A DNA stretch of 64,000 nucleotides from Gentiana macrophylla. Its lineage: Eukaryota; Streptophyta; Magnoliopsida; Gentianales; Gentianaceae. Made by a program: the position numbers and the translations under genes. The DNA lies in NCBI GenBank assembly GCA_026214975.1, contig CM047809.1:30353977-30417976 (forward strand). Reading direction: 5' to 3'. How positions within the stretch are numbered: the stretch's first letter is position 1; the number at the start of each line of letters is the position of its first letter. A model generated the notes under the pieces. The model did not search any database and was not told the DNA's origin. It saw nothing but the letters and a program-made list of their open reading frames with translations. Shown piece after piece: positions 41,656 to 54,411 of the stretch.

Positions 41656-44600
41656 GCTTCAAGCATAAGCAATAAGCATGTTATTTGGCGTAGTTAATTT
41701 TATCATTTAAATCACGTAATTAAAAGATGAAAGATTATTTATTTGCAAAATTGATACACGAAAAGAAAAAAAAAAAAAAAAAAAAAAGGCGGCAATGGTG
41801 GTGCTCGGCCGATCGGCGGCGGCACCACCACTGTGTGATCGCCGGCGGCGGCGGCGGCCTACGGGCTGCCGGCGGCTGCTGGTGTGATGCGGTGGTCTCC
41901 GGTTTTTGTTTTGTGTATTTGTGATTCAGTATGGTTCATAGTTGTGATTGATATCTCTTTGTTTAGTTGTATCATGTGGCTAACCAATTATTCAAATAGT
42001 TTGGGCCATTGAGATGTCACATGGCATTAAAATAATATTGGTCTTTCCAAACTTTGTTTGGAATAGACCTAGGCCCTTTCCAAATATTTGATTTGGGAAA
42101 AGGCCTAGGCCTAGGCCACTTCCAAAATTTTGATTTTGGAAAGTTGCCAGGCATATTAAATAAAATATTGGCCTTTCCAAATTTTGATTTGGAATAGACC
42201 TAGACCCTTTTCAAATATTTGATTTGTTAAAGGCTCAGGCCTAGGCCTCTTCCAAATTTTTGATTTTGAAAAGTGGCTAGGCCTATGTTGCACGGACACG
42301 GCGCACGACACGACACGGACACGGCGACACGGCAACTTTCAAAAATATAGGACACGACACGCCGGGGACACGTAGTATATATATATATATATATATATAT
42401 ATACAAAAAAATACAAAAAATACAAAAAAATATAAAAAAAAAATATAAATAGCCGTGTCGGAACGTGTCCCCCCGTGTCCGGGACGTGTCGCTACGTGTC
42501 GCTCCGTGTCCTTGCCGTGTCTCTGGCGTGTCGCGGACGTGTCCCTGGCGTGTCGGTTTTAAAATTTAATTTAACATTATTTTAAATCAACCGACACGTG
42601 TCCGACACCGTGTCGGCGCGTGTCGGACGCGTGTCGTGTCGGGCGCGTGTCGGATACGGCGCACGTTACCCATATTGGAGTGTCGGTGCAACATAGGGCT
42701 AGGCCTAAACCAAAATTATTTGGCCTTTTCAAATATTTGATTTGTAAAAGGCCTAGACCTAGGCCACTTCCAAAATTTTGATTTTGGAAAGTGGCCAGGC
42801 CTAAACCAGATTTGGTTTAGGAAGATGTCTTTTGGTTTAAGAAACCAAAGGCATCCCTTTTGATTAGGGATTCAAAAGGAAAGAAACAAAAGAGAATTAA
42901 TTTTAATTTTGATTTATTTTTGGAATAGTTGTAAATAATTAAAGTTAAAATTAAAATCGGTTTAAAATTAATCGTTAAGTTCATTTCGATTAAAATCATT
43001 TAGTTAATTACATGTTAATTAGTTAATTGATTGGATAAAATTATTTAATAGACTAAATGTTAATTGATTAATTAAGACGCAAGTAGTTAAATTTTAATTT
43101 TATCTTTTTCATAAGATGTTATTGTATGGATTAGATATAGTAGATATAATATGATTGTATGGACCCCGATTGATCATGGACTCGACCAATAGGGTAGATG
43201 AGAATGATTTAATTTTTTCGTTGGTTTAAAAATTGTCCTAGGCCGTTATGAAGAACGTGACTCTAGTTTATTTTACGCATTTATCCCATTCCGTTAGCTC
43301 CCCCGTTCGTGGCGGGTGTATTTATTTTATTAGATAGAATTAAATGTAACAAGAATGGAGCAGAAGATGGAGACCCAAGAAAGAAGAATAAAGATCCTAT
43401 TGGAGATGACACATTAAAGATCCTATTGGCGGTTGCAGCTACCCTTAGATTGTGACCCGCGATTTCATCAGTTTGTATCCGAAACCGCACCTAGGAAAAG
43501 TCCATGATCATACCGGTTATTTTACGCATTTATTTACTTTGTGCTTGTATTTATTTTATATGATACAATAGATGCATAACTAGGCACGATCTAGATGAAT
43601 GTGTAGGATGTATTTGTATAAAGATAGATATACCTGATGAGACCGTAGTAAATTAATTAAGAGAATTAATTCGAAATTAATTAAGTGAATTGATTTAAAA
43701 TTACTCCCACAACAAAAATCGAGTTATAATATGTCTCTCAATATTATAGTGACGGTGAAGAGCCCTTGTTCGGATCCAACTGATCGGCCCACGTCGGGAG
43801 TTGACCTACCTCGGGTATATCGTCATTATCGAGATATGATCGTTATGAGATCTCATGAATACTTGGGTTACGACTCGACTAAGAATCTTGCGGTGATTGG
43901 CCCACGTCGGGACCGCCTCGATTTTAGAGACATAAGGTTGACTATCACATAGGCGATGTGAATTGTCAAAGAGTTGACTAGTCAAACCCTTTGGAAGTCG
44001 TGTTGGACGCGATTGGTAAGAAGTACCTACCCGTCGAAATTGACCCGGTCGATCGGCCCACGTCGGGGATCGAGTCAACTAGATAGGATTCCATCCACTA
44101 GAGAATTTTAAAAAATCTTGAAATTCAATTGGGAGTAGTTGACTAGAGGGAGCAAAATCATAAACCAAAGACCATTTTTTATTTTGCGTGGATAAACAAC
44201 AACACTCTTTTATTTTCATTTTTATGTTGTAGTTTTAGCAAACTTTATATTTATGTTTTTATTCTCGATTAGTAAAACCAAATTATGACTGTTACATTAT
44301 GAGAAACGTTCTCAAATATGGTTAAGTAATTTTAATCCTTTTAAAATAAGCAATGACACGAGCAATCCCGTTATAGTAGTTAGAGACAATGAGACTACAT
44401 ATTTGATGCAGTATTCCAAGGCTTTAATTATTAATGGAAAAAAAACAGAAGCTCATGACATTGGATACGATCCAATATGATCATTCTGTCATACGATGAC
44501 AATTAATTCAAACGTTGGATAAGAATGACCACATCTAATTTTGGAAAGGTTGTTTTCAAAATTATAACTTAATTCTACCATTGCTTAAAGGTTAATTAAA

Positions 44601-46458
44601 TAGTTAATGTTTTAAATACGATCTAAAAGGTTAAATAAACTATTTAATAAAATTTAGATTTTCTTTATGAAAGGAAATTAAAGATATAGCTCTTGTGATC
44701 TTTCTTAAGTCTTATGAAGACTAAATTAAGAAATATTTACAAGTGCTTAAAGGATTGAAAGTAAAGTTAGGGCATGTGCTTAAGTAGAGAACTTATTGAA
44801 GTTTCTATTCTAGGCAAATGAGTTGAGATAAATCTATCTAAGTTCAAAGTCGACTCTAAGATATATGATATCTTACGAGTATGATTAAATTAGAAAGATT
44901 AAATGCAGATATGGAAGGTGAAGAAAATGTTGTGACACTTACCATATTCTGGATCTAATAAACTGATAATGGAACTAAATAAATGTTATTATGTTCTGGT
45001 TCTTATGAAGAACATACTTTCAGTTATTTGTTAAGAGTTAGTAGACATATTCAATTGTAAAGAATAAATGTTATTCCGATAAAGTTGGAAGGTCACTGAA
45101 TCTAACATACTAGATTGATGTCACTATATAGTTGATATATGTGATGAGATCTCGACTAAATATTTGTATGCATTTGTTATTCTTGATATTTGTAGTTGTT
45201 CAGATGTCGACTCTCTGGAAGAGAAATGTATAATCAAATGTCATTTAGATGATGTCCCGAACCATGTGATTATGAATCATGTGGGTGATCGTATCTTATC
45301 GAAAGTTGACTAAATTAGCCTTTTATGAAAATTTTATAAAATCTAGAAAATTTGTCTAAAGCCTAAACATACCGATGTTTGTTGGCTTATGACAATTAAT
45401 GCCACAAATAATTGTTTGTTAATCTCTACGACTATTTTTAGACATAGTCAAGTGTACTTAGTGAAGTGCATAATTCGGAAAGCCCGAAAAGTTCGAGCTA
45501 GTATGAATATGAGATTGATGATCTACTTAGGAATTAATCTTCAATTGGATTGAAGTAATTAATACCTGAAAGGTGTTTCAGAAGTCGTCTGAAACGGAAT
45601 AAGATTCTCCCTTGAAGGATACCATCTTTGGGATACGCAATTAGATTGTGTTCCCAAAATGGAAACAACACTTTATATGATAGTGACGCAAGCCATGCGA
45701 AGTATCCCTTACCCGTTTCGGGATAGTGCCCTTATACTTAACCGAGTTCCAAAGAATAAAGGTTGAATAAATTCCATATTAGATATGGAAGAGGATAATG
45801 TCGAATCTATCTTAACCGATGATTTGAAATTGTCATAGGCAGAGTTAGAAAGGCTTGGAGCCTAGTACGACATATGCGACTTTGTGGAATGTCTTAGCTA
45901 GCATGCTGGACATTATTTACTCATCCGCGGAGCAAAAGGTGTTTGTCTCCAAACATGTTGTCTTCTAGAGGAAGTGTTTCTTCCAAAAGAAATAGTGGGA
46001 GTGAATCAGATCTCAAAAGATTTAGAGAACCGCCAAGATATATTCAACCATAGGAACGTGAGCAGACGCCACATAACGATGAGGTATAGAACACTACTCA
46101 GTGCACACAAAAGTTCTGTAAGTCTGTGGATAACCTCAAGCCTGCAAAAGGCTGCTGGTATGTTCATGTTGAAGAATGAATATCTCACGACTTATGAAAG
46201 AATATTTGAAAGGCAAGATTGAGAGATATGTCTAGGAGCCATAATATCTGAATTAGATTCCATAAGTGACAACCAAGCTATGAACCTAGTCTGTCTTACC
46301 TAGAGGGAATGTCCCTGTAAGGCTGAGCCCATGTCTATTCAGACTATGCTTATTGTAACTTCCTATCATGGCTATATGATAGTGTTGAAGACGTTGGGCA
46401 GAAAGCTCGATGTTCATAGACGATGACATGATATGTAAGCCCACGAGATTCATTTATG
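41656..46458 (+). other. Element E 5' interior without readable genes
   Basis: No intact gag or integrase can be read. An A-run (41763-41787) is followed by a GC-rich 'ggcggcgg' stretch. From 42032 to 42282 and 42705 to 42810 there are about three copies of a 115-135 base unit built on 'cctaggccacttccaaaattttgattttgg'-like phrases. Three 'ggcccacgtcggg' boxes lie between 43785 and 44070. AT-rich decayed sequence fills the rest. Near 46015-46080 a linker like the one before copia RT is faintly visible. Confidence 0.5.
42283..42696. mobile_element. 414-bp inverted-repeat element with phased GTGTC boxes
   Basis: Ends are CTATGTTGCACGGACAC and its reverse complement with one mismatch (GTGTCGGTGCAACATAG). 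An 8-bp duplication GGCTAGGC flanks it (42275-42282 and 42697-42704). A neighbouring sub-repeat at about 42785-42805 keeps the uninterrupted site. The left arm is rich in GACAC, the right arm in GTGTC, and the centre is an AT repeat (about 42375-42402). The whole could fold into one long hairpin. It has no coding capacity. The 8-bp duplication is typical of hAT transposases, but the family is not assigned. Confidence 0.85.
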
Positions 46459-47300
46459 GACTCAAACAAGTTTCTCTAGACGATTTCTTTGTTTGATAAT
46501 CAAAGGAGTTTGATTTAGTCAAAAGAAGGAATATGCCCAATGTGCAAGATGGATAGTGGGAGTGTGTTACGATTTTTGAGTAAGGTATTGGATATCTCTC
46601 TCGAGAATTAATACCCCATGTCACAGTCAATTATTGTTTGGTAATTCAAGGTCTTTACGAAAGCACTTGGATTGGCAGTTCTTATTTTTAGAAATAAGAA
46701 TCTATAGCGATAGATTTAACTGCTGTTAGATTATAGTTTATCTATATAGATGTGATGCTAAAAGAGTTTAGCATAGATCGTGAAAGGAGATACTGCTAGC
46801 CGGTGTTCTCAAGATCTATCTATGTTAGGACGTTGGTCCTAAAGATGAGGTGAAAGATGATGATTATGGAAGGTTTTCTTTGCTACTGCGATAGGAACCA
46901 TCATAAGAGTTATGCCAGATGTTCATACTTCATGATGAGTCATGAGCAAGTATGAAAGTAAATCTGGTGAATGTCGAGAATATCCTTAAACAAGTTAAGG
47001 ATGGTTTCCTAGTTTGTCAAAACTTGAAAGCGAATAAATATAGTTATACAGACGTATATCCTGAGTCTTATGAAGGCGAGTGGGAGCTAGTGTCTGGGTT
47101 TGCAATCACTTGGATTAAGTGATACAGTGAGCTGGAAATGTTCTTGGCTATGGGTCACTGTAAACTCTACAACTAGGCCAAAACACAGTAGTGCCTTGAA
47201 GGCGCAGCGGGAGCAGTACATGGATCTAAAAGGTTCATTCATGAACCTTGTACGGTTCTTCCACCTTTTCTATATAGATGATATAGTAAGTGGATTCATT
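46459..47300 (+). pseudogene. pol: Element E remains of copia RT and RNase H
   Basis: RFIYGLKQVS at about 46459-46490 matches the conserved copia RT phrase SIYGLKQAS, and SKEFDL follows. Near 46880 AIGTIIRVMPDV resembles the copia block AVGTIMYAMICTRPDI. MSKYESKSGE near 46940 matches MSNPGKEHW-type sequence. In 47100-47270 DTVSWKCS, then VNSTT and SSALKAQREQYMD, follow the RNase H order (SWKSSKQ, ADSTTEAEYIA). Stops and shifts are frequent, and no catalytic set remains. Confidence 0.7.
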
Positions 47301-47516
47301 GCTTAAAGCAAGGACCAGGGTCTCGTCAGAGATCCGTGTGTGTGTTGAGGAGGTTCCTTTGACTTGGTCATTTGGAGCATGGTATGAAGATAGAATGAGT
47401 CCCCATGGATAGCGATCCGTTCATGGCTAGGGCTGGTTGCCAGTATTGCACGAGATTCTTGTGGTTCAACTTGGTCTAGTGTGTGCGAGTGATTGGTTTT
47501 AGGCCAAGTGGGAGAT

Positions 47517-48485
47517 TGTTGGAATAGTGTCCTAAACCCAATCGGGTTGGACCGGATCCGACCGGGTCCGATCATTTCTACTATTTCTTTATATTAATAC
47601 ATATATTAAATGGCTTTTCTGTTGTCATATATTTGTTCTTTTAAAGAACCAATTATGAATTGTTATATGATAACGTCCTTAATATTAAACTGTGATAGAG
47701 AAACCATGATAGGTGATCATGGTTGATGAGATCTTTAATCACTTTAATAAGTTTGATACTTAAATGTCTCTAGGCTGATGTACTATTAAACAGGGCATTG
47801 ATAGTATGAACAGGCTAGCACGTATTAGATGTCTTCTGTCTTTAGGGCAAGGATAGATCTCGTCTATCGAAGTGTAGAGACACTTGGACTGTACGTGGAC
47901 GTGTATTAGAGAATGCGTACGTTAGACTGGCCGACTTACACCGTTAAGTATCACACTATGTGGCAGTTGTGTAATTATCCTTAGGACCGGAGTCTACATG
48001 GCATCACGGTGTGGATTGTCATGCTTTGACACTATTGAGGTTTCCCCTAGCCACGGGGTGATCATGTGATAGTGATTGGGTATGATACTGAAGCATGCGG
48101 AGTAGACATGTATGGTCGTCTGGGAATCGCGTACCCTATCAGTAGGGGTGAATATCCGAAAGGGCCTTCTTATAAGGAATGTCGTACTCTCGTGAATCTT
48201 TGTAAAGTGGAAGTAAATGAGTTACTTCGAGAGAACTTGATATCCAGATTATAAGATACGGTCGTTAATGTTTGACACTCGACGTATGACCGTATGGATA
48301 TTATTACAGCGATAGGATTGTAATTTACACGGTAACTGTTTCACATGAAAGATAGTAGTCATTGCATTTGACCCTTCCGATGATTGGGGTCACGGTGTGT
48401 TGCTAGACGCTATCCCGTGATCGTTAGGTATGAAGGGCATTTCGTAATTTGCACTTTGTGTCTACGGCAAACATATTCGGAAGCC
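47517..48485 (+). repeat. Element E 3' LTR, first part
   Basis: Begins TGTTGGAATAGTG after the tract 'aagtgggagat'. It is interrupted by F at 48485, which duplicated AAGCC, and resumes at 56145. Confidence 0.9.
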
Positions 48486-50218
48486 TGATTGCGGTCTGAT
48501 CAGGTTATAAATTTATTTTACTTGACCACCAAATACTAGCAATAGCACTAGGTACATCATAGCATAGCGATGGTGAATCAAGGTCGATCCCTCAGGGAAT
48601 CAAAATGTGTACCCTAGGTTTAAATAATTAACTCACCTAATTCGTTATTGGACAACAGTCTAAGACCAACATAAAAGACAAAATAAGATAAACAAACTCA
48701 AACTAAAAAGACACAAACGTAATTAACCTTCCAATTACCAACGTTATCGTTTGGACCAAGACAACTTATATAAGATAACCTAACTCATTAATCTGTCAAT
48801 CATTTGTATTCATATTTAATTGGCTACGGAGTCATCCCCTTAACTTGACTTAGCACCGGTTAGGTTACTAGATCAACTTTGTGATATTGTTACGTGACTT
48901 CACCTTTTGTGTTTCCATCTCATATAACTCACACGCTTATTACTCTAAGGATGCCGATATTAACCGTACACCTCGCTTAGGCAACATTCCTATGGTTAGG
49001 CGTACTTCCTAAACGATCGCTCAAGCCCTCGTCCTATTAACAATTACTTGGTTAGTTTCTTGTTGATCTACGATTTACGTATGACTAGGTGTCGACAATT
49101 CCCTAATACAAAACTAATCTAGATCTTGCTGAAAGTCCCGAAAGATCGTTCATGAGCCGAACTAGATGTCTTATATTGGTATTTCCCAATAATACGCTAG
49201 TGAAAAACTGACGAGCGACGTAGCCGTAGCCATACCTACTGAGAAAGTAAATTCAACTAGGTTAAACCCACCATAAAGACGCGTGGCGGACTTAAGCGGC
49301 AGAATGTGGGGCTCGATCGACCCGAGTGAAGTGGCTCGGTCGATCGAGCGACTACTGCTTTCGGTCACCCGGACGAATTCAACCCTAATTACATCCTAGA
49401 AATAACCTCTCAGTGTTTCTTTATACAGAACAGATTAAACAGCAATTCATACATCACTTATATAAACTATCATAGATACACATTAATTAAATCTAGTAGA
49501 GTCATGAATAAATCTAGATTATGACGTAGGTCATGGGATCCTCATTGACAAGGTGTCACCACCACCTAACGTCATAGCCAAGAATCACATCATCTAGCTA
49601 TGTTTAATTAATTCAAACGATAAGAACGTAATTGGAAGAATTAATTACTTAAAAATAAAACATGAAGATTAAGGGCTTACATCGTTGCAGCCCTAACTTG
49701 CTGAAAAACTCTCAATTTGTTGTGCTCTTTTATGAATGATTGAATCAATGTATGAATGAATAATATAATACTAATGACAATGTGTTTATATAGAGCTCAA
49801 AACCGACTTAGAAACCGACTAAGGATCGGATTCCCTAAACCCTAACCGACTTAAGTAGTGTCTTTGGACTCTGTTGGGCTTTTAAGTCCACTCGGTCGAC
49901 CGAATCATTTGGGCTCGGTCGGCCCGAGCCTTCACTGCTCCTGGCTCCATCTTCTATCTTCTCTTTGGGCTCTGTCTTGTCTGGATCTTTAATTCCTTCT
50001 CCGTAGTCCGTCCATAATGCTCACTGTATTTATCATACAAAAACATAGTTTGTATTACCAAATACTTGATAAATTACCGAAATGCATAATAATAAATCGT
50101 AACATGGGGTATATCTAAATTAGGCACTTAACGACTTATTATCACTCTCTTAAGGTTATTTTACATCAAAATCAAGGGTAAAGATTGCAGAATAATGGGT
50201 ACAAATCGACCGTCATCA
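48486..50218 (-). repeat. Element F 3' LTR
   Basis: On the plus strand it starts TGATTGCGG and ends GTCATCA. The TATA box on the reverse strand is at 49792-49785. Palindromic 'ctcggtcgatcgagc'-type motifs lie near 49315-49350 and 49890-49925. Differences from the partner LTR are again concentrated at CTG/CAG (for example near 49128, 49700 and 49862). Confidence 0.92.
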
Positions 50219-50254
50219 AGCGCTTCACTTAGCCTTTGATCGTCCCGATCAAAG
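50219..50254 (-). promoter_or_regulatory. Element F terminal hairpin and purine tract
   Basis: On the reverse strand CTTTGATCG (50254-50246) pairs with CGATCAAAG (50242-50234) around a GGA loop. 'gctaagtgaagcgct' then leads to the LTR. The tract is weaker than in A or C. The stem is a perfect 9 bp despite two changed base pairs relative to A. Confidence 0.7.
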
Positions 50255-51600
50255 TATTAACAAGTTATTCCCATATGATCATTTTCCGGTGGTCACACCA
50301 TACTCACACAAGAAACGCGAATCAACTCATACTATATATGCTAATAAGGTATCCATTATTCACTACTCGGTATGATGAATCAAGTGATGTGTGCACATGC
50401 ATTGGTTTTATAAATGTGGCATGATTAATGGTTATGCCTACTTTGAATTCTCAAATCCCACCATCATCGACATTCCTCCGCTTAAGCCTCATAATGGGTA
50501 AAGCACTAGAACAATAAGCAAGAATATATCTATACGGTTTTTGGACTTGGAGACCGAGTACTACTCAAAGCCTCTTAAGAGTTGAATTTTTCAATTCTTC
50601 ACATTTTTCAAATACTACAAATCTCAAGGAAGAAAACTTTTAAAGTATCCCCTATCTTAGATCACATATAGCAATGAATATTACCACAAGCGCAAGGCTA
50701 CTTTGGTAATTGACTACAAGCCCAGTGTTTCGCTCATTGGTAAAACACAGATATATCTCAAGCTTATTATTCCGCTTTTGTAGCTAGAAGATTAAGAATA
50801 CATCAGACGATAAGTATTGATTACAGCGAGCACAACCCATTATCTATGCGGTGTACACATATATTTCCATTTTTGATAAGCGTGGTAAGCGTTGAATTAT
50901 ATTTTGAGTAATCGAATAATAAATAACTACTTGCAACTTATAATATGAATATCTTTAAGCTTACTGAAATTATATCGCAAGAGTATAACATGACCACGTA
51001 CTAACGAAATATGGTTCCTACCTTATTAAATACAAAATTCGGGAACTCACAAAAGATAAGTGTGATTGTAAGTGTAAAAGTTTTAAATTTACTCATTATT
51101 TGATATACAAACTTATTCAAGTATGCTAAATGAGCTAAGTGACTCATACCCCCCCACTTAAACTATGCATTGTCCTCAATGTATAAAAAATAAGAACAAG
51201 GAACTTAGCTGGAATAAGTGCGGGAGTTGAACAAGTCTTGATGAACTCCGGAGAATTTTTGATGAGACAAATCTGATTACCAAGCGCAATAAAATGCAAC
51301 CTCTGCAACAAACATCTTTAACAAAAACTTGGAACTCGTTACAGGGTTAGTCCAGAAAAATATAATCACATCAAATGGACTGTAAAAGGTATAATAATTG
51401 CCTTAAACATATTTAAGCCCATACTTAATAATTATAGTGAAAATAATGCACAAATATCCAACACATTAAATAAGACAAATTTTATTCATTAGGGAAATTC
51501 AAAACGAACTCCATACAACACGACTTAACTTATTGGTACACCGAAATCAAAAATAAAAACACATTGATAAAGAGAAAATTAATAGATTAACACAGATGCT
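50255..51600 (-). other. Element F 3' non-coding region
   Basis: No gene is seen. An internal hairpin CATTG-AGGA-CAATG (51181-51168 on the reverse strand) is followed by 'catagtttaagtggggggg' (to about 51149). This is the same hairpin-tract unit as in A, C and D. The 62-codon frame at 50236-50424 on the plus strand is a chance frame. Confidence 0.65.
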
Positions 51601-51602
51601 TA

Positions 51603-52522
51603 GTCCGAAGGTATATCGTTCGGATCAACGAAAGCTAATGGAAGAACATTGGGATTCGCTTCAGGAAAATCTTGGAATTACTCATCGTCACCACCTGGAC
51701 CTTGATCATTAGGTTGCACAAGAGGTGGTGCAACAAAATCCAAAGATAGGATAGGCATGGGCCTAACATAGAGTCCTTTGCCTAGCACTTGGGCACTCAA
51801 TTTGCCTCACATAATGAAGTGATCAACGAACCATAAGGCGGCATGTGTCTCAGGCTTGCGGGCATCGGCAGTCATCTCAGAACGCATCAGTGCCCCAATA
51901 TTAACAGGCCATCCTCTGCTCAACCAATACATTAGCGTAGCATGTGCATAATAAACTGTAGACACATGCTTGGCCGGAATAATGTTAGAACGGATAAGCC
52001 TATGTAAGCACTTATCTTCCCACCGCTAAAGTATGGCTCCTCAAAAGTGCGAGCAACTTCCCCTATTGTCCATGCTATCCCGAGATGGGCACCCACCTCC
52101 TCCAACCATGCATCAGACTCATCAAACGTCACTGTGTACTCTGGCTCCTCCTCCGGGGTATCGAGACCATAATAATTATTAAGAGTCCCGGAGTAATTAC
52201 AATGGATTTGCCACGAACCTGGACTAAATTAGGTGTGTGGGTGCACGCGTAAATAAGAATAAAACTCTCTTACCCAGTCGACATTAACTTGGCCAGGTGG
52301 CGCAACAACCTCTTGCCACTGATAATACTCCACTAGATCGAACAGCTCTTGACCACAGTTGGTCAAATCTAATCCCCGAGCCCGGTGTACCGGCGAATTG
52401 TTGAAGAAATTCCGATAAACCGAAAATACCTCTTGGCTAGCGAATTGCGGTACTCCGTTGATCAAGGGTATGGCATCATTGACTGCTTCAAACTGTGCAG
52501 AGGATCGTCGTCTTGGTGGCAT
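51603..52522 (-). pseudogene. Plant 'putative transposon protein' domain ORF in element F
   Basis: The start is the ATG at 52522 (MPPRRRSSAQFEAV). The first stretch reads to 52229: VYRNFFNNSPVHRARGLDL, LFDLVEYYQWQEVVAPPG, then VDWVREFYSYL. After frame changes it continues at 52140-51932 with VTFDESDAWLEEVGAHLGIAW, RTFEEPYFSGG and, in another frame, NIIPAKHVSTVYYAHATLMYW, SRGWPVNIGALM and ETHAALWFVDHF. The W-x-EFY block, the I-P-x-x-H-x-S-x-V block and the 'G-x-x-V-N-I-G' block match, from memory, the plant domain named putative transposon protein (PF20167). The end is near 51603 (DPNDIPSD). Activity is unknown. Two or three frame errors are present. Confidence 0.7.
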
Positions 52523-52910
52523 AATTGCAGAACTGGAACAGAGCAACGCTGACAGATAGATGCAAAGAAGATATGCGGCTCTCGCTCGTCGACCGAGAGA
52601 ATGGCCTCGTTTGACGGCGTAAAGGTTCGGTCGACCGAGGCGATGGAAGCTCTCTGCTTTGAGGTTGAGTCTTCCCCTGTGATGACTGGGTTGGATAATC
52701 CTTCAGAGATATGAACAGTCACAACTTGTGATATTGGAGGGGATCATTTAGATTACTATCCCCAATCTTGGGTGGATGGAAAGTATTAGAAAGATTGGAA
52801 ATGGGAATTAACGGAGAGAAGAAGAAGAAGAAGAAGAAAATTGGGGATTTGGAGAAGATGAAGATTTTGTGGTGTGGAAATGATGAAGAGAAAAAGTAGG
52901 TTTAAATAGA
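52523..52910 (-). promoter_or_regulatory. Internal promoter-like region before the F ORF
   Basis: On the reverse strand a TATTTAAA box (52908-52901) is followed by a long CT-rich leader with (TCT)n at about 52835-52815. About 300 bases further on is the ATG at 52522. This resembles a plant core promoter with a pyrimidine patch. The leader also contains GTCGACCGAG-type motifs at about 52585 and 52630 that match the LTR palindrome. Confidence 0.5.
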
Positions 52911-53700
52911 AAGATGTGGAAAGTGAAAGGATTGAAATGGTGGAAGGTGATTGGTGGAGATAGAAAGGCAAGGATTGAGGAGTGGAATGGTTTTGTTGGA
53001 GGAATAAATTAATGGGGGAAATGAAAAGGTGGATTGGGAAATGAAAAATGGGGATGTGTAAAAATAAATGATAGTTGACCTCCTCAATTTGATACACACG
53101 AAATTTTCAAGCTAGAACACATAAGTCTATCAAAATTATTATGTCACAATTTGAAAAATCCTCACCTCAAAAATCGAATAATCCAACCACAATCCATTAA
53201 CATATAAATCATCACTTTTTCCAAATAATACAAATTTGAAACTAAGCATCTTTTCACCAAATTCTCATCATCAATACATTTTATAATGATTTCTCTTCCT
53301 ACTCTACTTCACGTTAAGATGATTCGAGTAAAAAAAACTTTTTGCACATCCGTAACCTAATGGTCATTGGAACACGGCAAAAATAAAAAAAGGCTCTCGT
53401 CATTCTACGTTACTTTTATTCATACTAAAAATAAAGATGAAATAAAATAAAATAAATGAAACGAAAGAATTCTAAATTTTTGAGTCTATAGCTCGACTTC
53501 CAAAATCATCACTCCTAAACACTGCCCCTGACTTGCCGATTTTCACCCGGCCGACTTTCACGAAAAAGTTTTATCGTCCTTTTCTACGAGTGCCCTTCCT
53601 TTGGAATTTAGTCCAATGAAAAGACAGCAGAATTGACCATCCGGACAAGCGCCGACTTTTGGATTCATCCCGATTTCGATGAGCTTTTGTTACGAACTCT
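52911..53700 (-). other. Element F spacer between protease and second ORF
   Basis: No gene is recognised. On the reverse strand 53097-52911 is very pyrimidine-rich and gives long low-complexity frames (FHFPIHLFISPINLF), which are taken as composition artefacts. 53100-53700 is AT-rich. Confidence 0.45.
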
Positions 53701-54406
53701 CCTAGTTCGTTTCTTCAGCTCTGGTCCTCCTATCCTTAGATAGGTCTACGACTTCAATATTGGTGGTGGTGCGGTGAGGTGACCTATTCGGCTTAGAATA
53801 GTAAGGACTTCCTCTCATCTTTATCATCGACATTATCATCGACATCCTTTCATAGACCTTGAGTGGCATCAAGCTTCTCCGAACCAACTACTTCTAACAC
53901 ATTCACACTTACCGGTGCAGGAAATTCGGATTTGTTATCCCATAACACTCAGAACCCTTGGCGCCAAACAATACTATCTCATGTCTGGTCATCCGTATGA
54001 AGGCTCTAGCGGTGTTGATAAACGATCTACCCAAAATGATTGGGCAATCAGGATGTTCCTCGATTTCCATTACCACTATGTCTATCTTAAACCGTAATTG
54101 CCCCACACCAATAATCATATTGTTCAGTCTCCCAGTCATGATTGTCCTAGTTCCATCCGCTAATCTAACTTGGAGTGGGGTGTTAGTGGGTGTTAAAATG
54201 GAATTCCTATCACAAAGGCTTTTAGGAAAGATATTAAGGCTCGAACCGGAATCAATCAAGGCTAAACCTAAGTGGGTTTGTTCTAGGGTTACTCCAACCA
54301 TAAAAGCTCCTGGGTCTGCTAACTTTTGCATCAGTCGAGACTCGTCTTTAATCAATATTTCGTCTCTAGAACAGATGACAATAGGGCTCCCCGGCAACGG
54401 CGCCAA
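53700..54406 (-). CDS. pol: Element F aspartic protease frame beginning in the primer site
   Basis: The frame is open from the primer-binding site (54406) to 53909, 165 codons. No ATG precedes the domain; the frame passes straight through the primer site (the APLPGSP residues). The domain shows LADPGAFMV, LALIDSGSSLNIFPKSL (active site D-S-G), VRLADGTRTIMTGRL, IDIVVMEIEEHPDCPIILGRSFINTARA and EIVLFG, a complete retropepsin layout. It ends NPNFLHR. A further basic frame (53887-53702) may be a broken continuation. The protein would be a protease alone. The nearest match in the window is the G protease (DPGTL, DSGSSCNILP), not those of A and C. Confidence 0.8.
54388..54405 (-). other. Element F primer-binding site (tRNA-Asp)
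   Basis: On the plus strand TCCCCGGCAACGGCGCCA, which is the tRNA-Asp 3' end sequence itself, so the site reads correctly on the reverse strand next to the 5' LTR at 54412. Confidence 0.92.
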
Positions 54407-54411
54407 AAACT

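Noticed and set aside
41727..41924. Lysine- and glycine-rich 65-codon frame in E
   Set aside because: Made of an A-run followed by a GGC-rich stretch. It has no gag features, although it sits where gag would start.
52786..53099. 103-codon reverse frame with apparent membrane segments in F
   Set aside because: It arises from a purine-rich tract and spans the putative TATA box; low-complexity frame.
54388..54405. A tRNA-Asp gene
   Set aside because: Only the 18 bases complementary to a retroelement primer site are present. No cloverleaf can be formed from the flanks, and the same holds at the other tRNA-Asp sites.
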